Assembly (NCBI GenBank): GCA_015493185.1
Contig: WGDQ01000902.1
Location: 1-5,194 of the forward strand
Origin: Planctomycetaceae bacterium
Lineage (GTDB): Bacteria > Planctomycetota > Planctomycetia > Pirellulales > JAEUIK01
DNA length: 5,194 nucleotides
Reading direction: 5' to 3'
Below are positions 1 to 5,194 of the stretch, piece after piece (the first letter of the stretch is position 1; each line of letters opens with the position of its first letter). Made by a program: the position numbers and the translations under genes. The notes beneath the pieces were generated by a model that was not told the DNA's origin, made no database searches, and was given only the letters and a program-made list of their open reading frames with translations.

Positions 1-426
1 CGTAGCCACGGAAGACGCGCAGCATCGCCAAAATAGGCAAGAACAAAGCCAAGGCACGATGCAGCCGCGGTACGCGCTTACCAGGGTGGTTGCAGACGCG
101 GGGGGCCGCGACAAGCAGGGAAGCAGGGCGGTTGCCCGGGGCCCTCCTGTGCTTCTTTATGTTTGCTGCCAGCGCTGCAACAGGCGGGCGCCAAGGCAGC
201 GACAACAGCCGAATGGCCCGACGGATGGGGGCCCGAACCACGACGCGACGCCCGAACAGGCGATCGGTATGTGCGTGATGCAGCCGGGCCTCGTGAAGCG
301 GTCGTGAATCTCGCCGAGGGGACGACGGCGGGATGAAAAACACACCAAAAGAATAGGGATGGTCGGGTCGTACGTGGGCCCAGCGGGCGAAGTGCAAAAT
401 TTGTCCCAGCTTCGTGGTGAAAACCT

Positions 427-455
427 TTGACAACTTGGATGGGCCGATTTATCGT
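427..455 (+). promoter_or_regulatory. Candidate sigma-70-type promoter
   Basis: A perfect TTGACA hexamer (427-432) is followed after exactly 17 bases by TATCGT (450-455), which keeps the three most conserved -10 positions (first T, second A, last T). A transcript would begin near position 462. The nearest supported gene on this strand starts about 770 bases downstream, so the site would imply a very long leader, a small RNA or an unrecognised short gene. One such pair in 5 kb, counting both strands, is not far from chance, and promoter preferences in the presumed host group are poorly known. Confidence 0.2.
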
Positions 456-517
456 GAGTTTCACGGGCAATTCGAGGGACAGGCACCCACTCACTTCAGG
501 AACGAATGACCGCAACC

Positions 518-713
518 GGTCGGTGTTTTCTCGTCAAGTCAGACACACCTCCCGACTGTCCACGTGCCCTACGGGACCGAAACGGCCCTGCCCCCAACGA
601 CGGAACGCTGGGTTGCCCGGTGCATGAGCGGGAAACCGTCATTTTCCGGCTGTCGCGGGCGTTTCAGGAAATCGTCGAACCGTCCACGGTGGTCGGTGGT
701 TTCGTCAGTCAGA
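518..713 (+). repeat. Diverged direct repeat, two copies
   Basis: A 26-base copy at 518-543 and a 23-base copy at 691-713 share the block GGTCGGTG, then a T-rich run ending in C, then GTC and AGTCAGA. They align with one substitution and three single-base or two-base gap positions. The copies lie about 170 bases apart in non-coding DNA. The match is longer than expected for a random pair in a 1.2-kb stretch, but it was found by eye. It could be a pair of binding sites, a remnant of a local duplication, or coincidence. Confidence 0.35.
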
Positions 714-717
714 AACG
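660..717. repeat. Nested inverted repeats, possible RNA hairpin
   Basis: The outer arms CGTTTC (660-665) and GAAACG (712-717) are perfect complements. Inside them the CGAACC-type arm (676-681) faces GGTTTCG (698-704) with one bulged T. At the centre CCA (684-686) pairs with TGG (690-692) across a three-base turn. The second copy of the direct repeat described at 518-713 forms the right half of this block. It could fold as an RNA or mark a protein-binding site. No T-run follows, so it is not a standard intrinsic terminator. Confidence 0.25.
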
Positions 718-1231
718 TTGCCGGACGTGAGTTGCAGGGGCTTTTTCCGGAAGGTCTTTCCCGCTGACCACAGCAGCGAACAGACGTGCTGCGAGCGCAC
801 GCGGGGCTTGTTGCACGGATGCCCCCGACAAAGGCATGAATGCCGCAAGAGGTTTTATACGAAGTGGCTTCATACACAACACGACTCAACCGGCTCGGTC
901 GGCCCATGAAGTGGGTTAGCGGCGTCGGGGCCGGGCATGTTCGTGGTGCTCCACGATGAATTCGACGATGGCGGAGGAAACGGCCCCAACAGAAGATGCC
1001 GCTGTGGCCCTGGCTGGTTCCGGCCGAATGGGTGGGGCGGGCCATCCGTCGGGAGGTGCTCGACCTTGCCCAGCCGTTGGTGTTTGACCGATGCTCACAG
1101 GTCGTCGCGAGCCGGGATTTTGCGGTGCCGTTTTGCTCAACATCGCCCCCAAGGACGGAACAATCTGCTACAACAAAAGTTTGGGATTTACCTCGTATCA
1201 ACACGCCGTCTGAACGACTCATAACGACACC

Positions 1232-2152
1232 ATGCTCAAGTCCTCAAAGCCGGCGGCGTCTGAGCCGCTTGTTGCCCAACAACAGGTATCTGTGGCCGTT
1301 TTGGCCCTGCTGGTTATTGCCATCGTGTTTGCTTACGGCAACACGCTCACGCGTGTGATGGCCACATGGGAAGACCCGCGTTACTCCCACGGCTATCTGA
1401 TTCCGTTTATTGCGGCCATCATGTTGTGGGTGCGGCGCGAGCCGTTTCGCGAAACGTCGCCTGCCTGGCGGTGGGGCGGCGTGGCAGTGATTGGCGGGGC
1501 GCTTTTGATGCGCGTCGTGGCGTCGTATCTGGCCATTGTTTATCTCGATATGTTGTCGTTCGTCGCCTGTCTGGCCGGGGCGGTGATGATGGTGGGCGGC
1601 GCGAAAACGATGCGTTGGGCCGCCGCACCGATTGCATTTCTGATCTTCATGTTCCCGCTGCCTCAGGTCGTTACGCGGTGGTTGCACGTACCGCTGCAAA
1701 AGATCGCCACGATTTGCAGCACGTATTGCTTTCAGACGATTGGCTTGAGCGCGTTTCGCGAAGGCAACCGCATCATCTTGGGTGACGAGAACGTACGGCT
1801 CGAGGTGGTTGATGCCTGCATCGGCTTGCGAATGCTGACGATTTTCATCGCGCTGGCCGTGGCCATCGCGCTGGTGATTCATCGCCCGGTGTGGCAGCGC
1901 CTGCTGCTCGTGGCCAGCGCGGTGCCCATAGCCGTGCTGGTCAACGTAGTGCGGATCACGGTAACAGGCATCTTGCACGCCAAGGCCAGCGGTGTGATTG
2001 CCGACTGGGTGTTTCACGACTGGGCCGGCTACTTCATGATGCCGCTGGCTCTGGCGCTGCTGTACCTGGAAGCGCAAATATTGGGACACTTATTCGTGGA
2101 AGACGATACGCCGCATCATCCGGCATCGTTCGGCGCCCCGGCGCGCGGATGA
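1232..2152 (+). CDS. Exosortase (EpsH-type membrane transpeptidase)
   Basis: This 306-residue polytopic membrane protein belongs to the exosortase/archaeosortase family, predicted cysteine transpeptidases that process proteins with a C-terminal sorting signal (Cys-less motif, membrane helix, basic tail) in organisms that make exopolysaccharide. The assignment rests on several family hallmarks. A first membrane helix spans about residues 19-36, followed by DPRYSHGYLIPF (48-59), the FPLP segment (141-144), and the catalytic Cys196 in VVDACIGLRML. Arg241 lies in NVVRI, and His262 in VFHDWAGYFMM precedes the last helix. Residue 197 is Ile where Ser is usual. Length is normal for the family. The start is well fixed: an in-frame stop lies at 1211-1213 and ATG 1232 is the first start codon after it, although no Shine-Dalgarno sequence precedes it. 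It is followed on the same strand by a polysaccharide kinase and an EpsI-like gene, the usual exosortase company. It may be the planctomycete subfamily sometimes called exosortase U, but the subfamily is not certain. Confidence 0.93.
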   Translation: MLKSSKPAASEPLVAQQQVSVAVLALLVIAIVFAYGNTLTRVMATWEDPRYSHGYLIPFIAAIMLWVRREPFRETSPAWRWGGVAVIGGALLMRVVASYLAIVYLDMLSFVACLAGAVMMVGGAKTMRWAAAPIAFLIFMFPLPQVVTRWLHVPLQKIATICSTYCFQTIGLSAFREGNRIILGDENVRLEVVDACIGLRMLTIFIALAVAIALVIHRPVWQRLLLVASAVPIAVLVNVVRITVTGILHAKASGVIADWVFHDWAGYFMMPLALALLYLEAQILGHLFVEDDTPHHPASFGAPARG

Positions 2153-2289
2153 TCGCCAACGCGCCTGGGTGCGTGCGAATGCGTGGGGCTGTGGCACTAT
2201 GGCAGAGGATGCTGCCTGATTTGGGAGAAGGATTCGTTCTGGAAACGTCTGGCTGTTTCGTATGGGCCTCGGGCCGGCCTGTGGGTTGA
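2149..2289 (+). CDS. Possible 46-residue coupled small ORF
   Basis: ATG at 2149-2151 overlaps the exosortase stop codon as ATGA, an arrangement typical of translational coupling. The frame runs 46 codons and ends at TGA 2287-2289, 27 bases before the next gene, so it almost exactly fills the gap. The product (MIANAPGCVRMRG... ending ASGRPVG) has no membrane helix, signal peptide or motif I recognise, and two cysteines. Third-position G+C is about 60 percent by hand count, which does not separate coding from non-coding here. The frame is also open upstream inside the exosortase gene, in a different phase, so its length may be accidental. It is listed as a hypothetical candidate because of its placement only. 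Confidence 0.25.
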   Translation: MIANAPGCVRMRGAVALWQRMLPDLGEGFVLETSGCFVWASGRPVG

Positions 2290-2302
2290 TCGAGAAAAGA
2301 GA

Positions 2303-2308
2303 AGAGGA
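2303..2308 (+). promoter_or_regulatory. Ribosome-binding site fixing a GTG start
   Basis: AGAGGA lies eight bases before the GTG at 2317, within a purine-rich run (2291-2308). It is the only clear Shine-Dalgarno sequence in front of a supported gene in the window. An in-frame TGA at 2287-2289 excludes any longer start, and no ATG start is available before the first membrane helix of the kinase, so this site decides the start. Confidence 0.7.
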
Positions 2309-2316
2309 CCCGTTCC

Positions 2317-4605
2317 GTGTTACCACCAGGAACCGATGAATCGCGCCCGAAGTTGACGCTCGAACATGGGACCACCGCAGCACACGACGCGCACCACGAG
2401 CTCGTGGTGCGCCAGACCGGCGCCTGGCCGGCACTGCCGAGTGTGCCGTCGGGTGCGATCGGGCGGCCCGAGATTCTTTCAGCCGATCCCGACCCAGTGG
2501 AGCTATTGAAATGCCTGCGTCGGCGGTGGCTGCTGGCCACGGTTATCGGTCTGGTCGTGTCGGCGCTGTTTGTCGTGGCGGCGTTTTTCTTCCTGCCCAT
2601 GCAATATGAGGTCGAGGCGCTGCTCCGTGTGGCCCGGGTTGAAGGGGCCGCGTTTCAAAGCGGACCGGTCTACCGCGATCCGCAGGCCTTCGACACCTAT
2701 CGGCGAACGCAACTCACACTGATGCGAAGCACCAGCGTGCTGGCCTCGGCGCTGCGGGACGAAGCCATCAATCAGTTGCCCGTGGTGCGAGAGCAGCCCG
2801 ATGCCGTCTCGTGGCTCGAGAAAGAACTGCTGCTCGATTACCCGGGCGACTCAGAAGTGCTGCGGGTGCGGCTCAAGGGCACACGGCCCGAGCAATTGGC
2901 CAAAGTGGTGAACGCCGTGGTCAACGCGTACCTGAAAGAGATTGTTCAGGAAGAGCGCAAGAACCTGCTGCGCGACTACGACCTGCTGAAAGAAAAGCTG
3001 GTCAAGGTGAAGGAAAGATTCCGCGATACGAGCCGGCGCTATTTGCAAATTGCCGAACAAATGGGGTCGTCGGATCTGGAGTCGGCACGCGTGAAGCAGC
3101 GGATGATGTTCACGCAGCTCAGCGACGCGCAAACCGCCCTGCGACAGCTACACTCGCGGCTGATGGAGTCGCGCATTGCGCTGTTAGATCTTCAGGCGGA
3201 ACTCGAACGGGTGAAAAACGATCCCGGCGGGTTGGATTACTTGATCGAGGCCGAGTTGCTGAAAGACCCGGTGTATGCCGAAAAGCACCGTCAACTGGCC
3301 GTGGTGGAAACAACGCTGACCCAGCGGGCCGAGGTGCTGCGCGATCCGGAAAACTCGCCGACCTACAGGCAACTGAAGTCGTATCGCGACCAGCTTCGCG
3401 AGGAAATGGACGAAATCAAGAAAGAAAAAATGCCGGTCTTGCGCCAATTGGTATTGGGCGATTCGGTAGCCGGCGTGGAGGCCAAGATACGCGCCAAACA
3501 GAAAGAACAGCAGTTGATCCAGGAGAACATCGAGCAAACGGTCCAGGGCATTGCGACGTTGCGCAGCGAAATTGGCCAGTTGGGGCATACCTCGGCTGAT
3601 TTGGAAGCCCGGGCTGCCGATCTGGAACAGCTCAGGCGGAAAAGCGCGGACCTGAGCCAGCGGCTCGACAAGCTGGAACTCGAACTACAAAAAGATGCAC
3701 GGGTTCGCTTGATTCAAGAGGCCGCGCCGCCCGAGAGCGGTGAGGTGCTGAAACGTTATTTTTTGATCGCTTTCGCAGGCATGTGTGGCTTGGGCATCGC
3801 GCTGTTCGGTGTTTCCTACTGGGAATTTCGAGCACGCCGCATCAACTCTTCGGAACAGCTTACCGAAGGCTTGGGCATTCCCGTCGTGGGCACGTTGCCC
3901 TCGCTCGATACGCGGGCCGGTCTGGGTGGTTTGGTACAGCGCGTTCCCAAAGACGTGTTAGAAGGATTGCTTACCGAGTCGATCGACAGTATTCGCACAA
4001 CGCTGCTGCACAACCCGAACGGCCGGTCTCTGAAGGTGGTGATGGTCACCAGCCCCGGCGACCAGGAGGGCAAAACGACCGTAGCCACGCAGTTGGCAAT
4101 CAGTCTGGCACGCGGCGGACGACGGACCCTGCTGGTCGATGCCGACTTGCGCAGCCCGTCGGCACATGCGCTGTTCGAGCTTTCGCTGGAAGATGGTTTG
4201 TGCGAAGTGCTGCGCGGCACGGCCGAGTTGGACTACGCCATCCGGCCGACACGCGCCGTTGGTTTATGGTTGCTCTCAGCCGGTCGCTGGGATCAAGAGG
4301 CGTTGCATGAATTGAATAAGGACACGGCTCGCGACATTTTCGACAAATTGCGAGCACAGTTCGATTTTGTGGTGATCGATTCGGCCCCGGTGCTGAGCGT
4401 GGCCGACACACTGATGGTGGGTCGCCACGCCGATGCGGCGGTGCTCTCGATTCTGCAAGGCACGAGCCGAGTGCCGCAGGTGTATGAGGCCACGCAGCGT
4501 CTGGAAAGCGTGGGCATTCCGGTGCTCGGTGCGGTGGTGGGCGGCGTGACGGCCAAAGCCTCGTTGCGAAGAATCTACGAACCCGAGTTGCCGGCCTCCG
4601 CCTGA
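2317..4605 (+). CDS. Wzz/GumC-like co-polymerase fused to BY-kinase
   Basis: This 762-residue inner-membrane protein combines a polysaccharide co-polymerase with a bacterial tyrosine autokinase (Wzc/EpsB type) that would control chain length and export of a surface polysaccharide. A cytoplasmic tail of about 70 residues is followed by a first helix (71-94) and a large periplasmic region of about 385 residues with long coiled coils (roughly 200-305 and 335-465). A Pro-containing segment (AAPPESG, 469-475) leads into the second helix (482-502). The kinase then has a P-loop (SPGDQEGKTT, 579-588, Lys586), Walker A' (LLVDADLR, 605-612) and Walker B (FVVIDSAP, 684-691, Asp688), so nucleotide-binding residues are complete. 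Oddities: the oligomerisation motif reads E554-SID-SI-R560, with Asp557 where Arg is usual. The PGEGK form of the P-loop is shifted. The C-terminus has only Tyr754 (and Tyr723 further in) instead of a tyrosine cluster. It starts at GTG behind AGAGGA. It follows the exosortase by 164 bases and is probably in the same transcript. Confidence 0.95.
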   Translation: MLPPGTDESRPKLTLEHGTTAAHDAHHELVVRQTGAWPALPSVPSGAIGRPEILSADPDPVELLKCLRRRWLLATVIGLVVSALFVVAAFFFLPMQYEVEALLRVARVEGAAFQSGPVYRDPQAFDTYRRTQLTLMRSTSVLASALRDEAINQLPVVREQPDAVSWLEKELLLDYPGDSEVLRVRLKGTRPEQLAKVVNAVVNAYLKEIVQEERKNLLRDYDLLKEKLVKVKERFRDTSRRYLQIAEQMGSSDLESARVKQRMMFTQLSDAQTALRQLHSRLMESRIALLDLQAELERVKNDPGGLDYLIEAELLKDPVYAEKHRQLAVVETTLTQRAEVLRDPENSPTYRQLKSYRDQLREEMDEIKKEKMPVLRQLVLGDSVAGVEAKIRAKQKEQQLIQENIEQTVQGIATLRSEIGQLGHTSADLEARAADLEQLRRKSADLSQRLDKLELELQKDARVRLIQEAAPPESGEVLKRYFLIAFAGMCGLGIALFGVSYWEFRARRINSSEQLTEGLGIPVVGTLPSLDTRAGLGGLVQRVPKDVLEGLLTESIDSIRTTLLHNPNGRSLKVVMVTSPGDQEGKTTVATQLAISLARGGRRTLLVDADLRSPSAHALFELSLEDGLCEVLRGTAELDYAIRPTRAVGLWLLSAGRWDQEALHELNKDTARDIFDKLRAQFDFVVIDSAPVLSVADTLMVGRHADAAVLSILQGTSRVPQVYEATQRLESVGIPVLGAVVGGVTAKASLRRIYEPELPASA

Positions 4606-4893
4606 AAAGAAAAAGAAACAGATTAAGAAGACGGCCGACCGTCGATCGCGGTATGAGCCGGCAGGAGGGCGGTCGCGGGGCCGATTCAAGGCATGGCACA
4701 TAGCACGACGAACGTTCCGCACGCCCCCGTTTTCCGGTGAGCGGTTGCGACGGCGGACTGCGGACCGATCTGTCGGACACGACCGTTTTTCGGCCGCCAC
4801 GGAACTGAAAAACGCGAGGAGCGGACCGTCGAAACGTTTTTATCCTTTGCGACCAACGCGAAAAGCCGGCGAGGCACGCGACTTGGTCATTTC
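4606..4893. other. Intergenic gap, no terminator seen
   Basis: The 288 bases between the kinase and the EpsI-like gene begin with a purine-rich run right after the stop codon (4606-4634) and contain no supportable gene. No strong G+C-rich hairpin followed by a T-run is present, so read-through into the next gene is plausible. The right third is repetitive: the heptamer GCGGACY occurs at 4753-4759, 4760-4766 and 4821-4827, and CGTTTTT / AAAAACG elements occur at 4784-4841. The length is generous for a gap inside an operon and could house a separate promoter, but I see no good hexamer pair. Confidence 0.55.
4784..4841 (+). promoter_or_regulatory. Mutually exclusive hairpins before EpsI-like gene
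   Basis: CGTTTTTC at 4784-4791 is perfectly complementary to GAAAAACG at 4807-4814; the stem extends to ten pairs with one G-U, around an eleven-base loop. The same AAAAACG (4808-4814) is also complementary to CGTTTTT at 4835-4841, so the central arm can pair left or right but not both ways. The right hairpin is followed by ATCC rather than a longer T-run. Alternative pairing of this kind is how attenuators work, but the stems are A-T rich and weak, and no leader peptide or ligand-binding domain is evident. Chance is a fair alternative. Confidence 0.2.
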
Positions 4894-5194
4894 ATGGTGG
4901 TGATGCGAAACATGAACAAACTGTACTTTCCCGCTGCCGTGGCATTTGGGCTGATTGTTGTCGGAACGATCGTGCAGGGACGCATTGTCGATCGGGCGTT
5001 TCCGCTGTTGGGCAAGCCCAAGCCGAACCCGCAATTGCAACAGTTTGCCGACCGACTGGCAAAGGTGCCTTACCGGTTCGGTCCGTGGGAAGGCGAAGAC
5101 ATCGAGCAGACCGAGGAAGACCGGCAGCAGTTGGTGTATGCACGTGTGACCGGTTCGCTTTCGCGCGTGTATACGAACCGCCTGACGGGACAAC
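4894..5194 (+). CDS. EpsI-like exosortase-associated protein, 5' part
   Basis: The frame is open from the start codon to the right edge (100 codons visible, no stop), so the gene is cut by the window. The product begins with a short cytoplasmic end and one membrane helix or uncleaved signal anchor (LYFPAAVAFGLIVVGTIV, about residues 10-27), then a periplasmic part. That part contains VPYRFGPWEGEDIEQT and ARVTGSLSRVYTNRLTGQ, which match the pattern of EpsI/DUF3485 proteins: a GPW-G segment, then a G-x-x-x-R-x-Y strand before a polar turn. Such proteins accompany exosortases, either as separate genes or fused to them, and are thought to assist envelope protein processing or exopolysaccharide assembly; the biochemical role is not settled. 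Three in-frame ATGs (4894, 4903, 4912) are possible starts. The first is used here, none has a strong ribosome-binding site, and an in-frame TGA lies at 4738-4740 with no other common start between. The family call rests on a short stretch and is moderately sure. Confidence 0.75.
   Translation, partial: MVVMRNMNKLYFPAAVAFGLIVVGTIVQGRIVDRAFPLLGKPKPNPQLQQFADRLAKVPYRFGPWEGEDIEQTEEDRQQLVYARVTGSLSRVYTNRLTGQ

Larger units (their letters stand above)
1..1231. other. Long region without a supportable gene
   Basis: About 1.2 kb upstream of the exosortase gene carries no coding region I can support. Open frames exist on both strands (the longest is a minus-strand frame at 569-1222), but their translations are rich in Arg, Ser, Cys and Pro, match no family I recognise, and lack a convincing start with a ribosome-binding site. 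This is what chance frames in G+C-rich DNA look like. No tRNA, rRNA or CRISPR pattern was seen. What can be pointed out is a promoter-like hexamer pair at 427-455, a diverged direct repeat at 518-543 and 691-713, and nested inverted repeats at 660-717. At the extreme left edge the minus strand reads a short hydrophobic stretch (ALALFLPILAML, about positions 18-53) that could be the start of a divergent membrane-protein gene running out of the window, but no start codon can be chosen. The region could be regulatory, could hold an untranslated RNA, or could be decayed coding sequence. Confidence 0.6.

Noticed and set aside
1..241. Possible divergent membrane-protein gene leaving through the left edge on the minus strand
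   Set aside because: The last residues before the edge are hydrophobic (ALALFLPILAML), but the preceding part is unlike a protein, the only ATG (23-25) falls after the hydrophobic run, and no ribosome-binding site supports any GTG or TTG start. Sequence to the left would settle it.
569..1222. A 217-codon minus-strand open frame ending just before the exosortase start
   Set aside because: The product is Arg/Ser/Thr/Cys-rich with no domain, helix or motif pattern, and no ribosome-binding site fits its start. It looks like a chance frame in G+C-rich DNA.
996..1358. A 120-codon + strand frame running into the exosortase gene
   Set aside because: Its first 40 residues look somewhat protein-like, but it overlaps the exosortase by 127 bases in another phase, turns into Ser/Arg/Pro-rich sequence and matches no family I know.
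1244..2089. A 281-codon minus-strand open frame opposite the exosortase
   Set aside because: It is His/Gln/Arg-rich, the expected mirror of a hydrophobic protein on the other strand, while the + strand frame carries the full exosortase motif set.
2811..3599. A 262-codon + strand frame inside the kinase gene in another phase
   Set aside because: It is Arg/Gly/Ala-rich, lies wholly within the coiled-coil coding part of the co-polymerase, and has no independent start signal.
4603..4680. Intrinsic terminator after the kinase gene
   Set aside because: The only hairpins (for example ACCG/CGGT just after 4636) have four-base stems and no T-run follows.
4694..4708. TGGCAC as a sigma-54 -24 element
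   Set aside because: The bases at the -12 position are ACGA rather than TTGC, so only half of the required pair is present.
4740..4893. A longer N-terminus for the EpsI-like protein
   Set aside because: The frame is open back to 4741 but has no ATG, GTG or TTG before 4894, and the translated stretch is highly charged and unlike a membrane-anchor leader.

Overview
The window is a stretch of a bacterial exopolysaccharide / envelope-assembly locus with all supported genes on the + strand. The G+C-rich composition, the form of the tyrosine kinase (a long Wzz/GumC-like periplasmic coiled coil fused to a BY-kinase with an ESIDSIRTTL-type linker and an LLSAGRWD segment) and its pairing with an exosortase and an EpsI-like protein most resemble Planctomycetes (Pirellula/Rhodopirellula-type bacteria). 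That taxonomic reading is inference from remembered family resemblance; there is no rRNA or housekeeping gene in the window to anchor it.

Layout. Positions 1-1231 hold no gene I can defend: the many open frames there have implausible compositions and none has a good start context. The stretch contains a promoter-like pair of hexamers (427-455), a diverged direct repeat (518-543 / 691-713) and a foldable inverted-repeat block (660-717). From 1232 to 2152 there is a complete multi-spanning exosortase with its Cys/Arg/His catalytic triad. A 46-codon open frame (2149-2289) overlaps its stop codon as ATGA and fills the gap to the next gene; it is possible but unproven. From 2317 to 4605, starting at GTG behind a clear ribosome-binding site, lies a 762-residue polysaccharide co-polymerase fused to a tyrosine autokinase. 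A 288-bp gap (4606-4893) with short repeats and mutually exclusive hairpins follows. From 4894 to the right edge runs the 5' part of a gene for a membrane-anchored EpsI-like (DUF3485-type) exosortase-associated protein.

How they may work together. The co-polymerase/kinase would control chain length and export of a surface polysaccharide. The exosortase would process and sort envelope proteins carrying a C-terminal sorting signal. The EpsI-like protein is the usual accessory encoded beside exosortases. No sorting-signal substrate, glycosyltransferase, Wzx/Wzy or outer-membrane export channel is visible here, so these would have to lie outside the window.

Novelty. The gene set itself is a known type of cassette. 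What merits a second look is in the details: the kinase lacks a C-terminal tyrosine cluster and carries altered oligomerisation and P-loop motifs, the exosortase has Ile next to its nucleophile where Ser is usual, a small ORF may be translationally coupled to the exosortase, and the 1.2-kb upstream region is unexplained. I see no clear evidence for a wholly new system.
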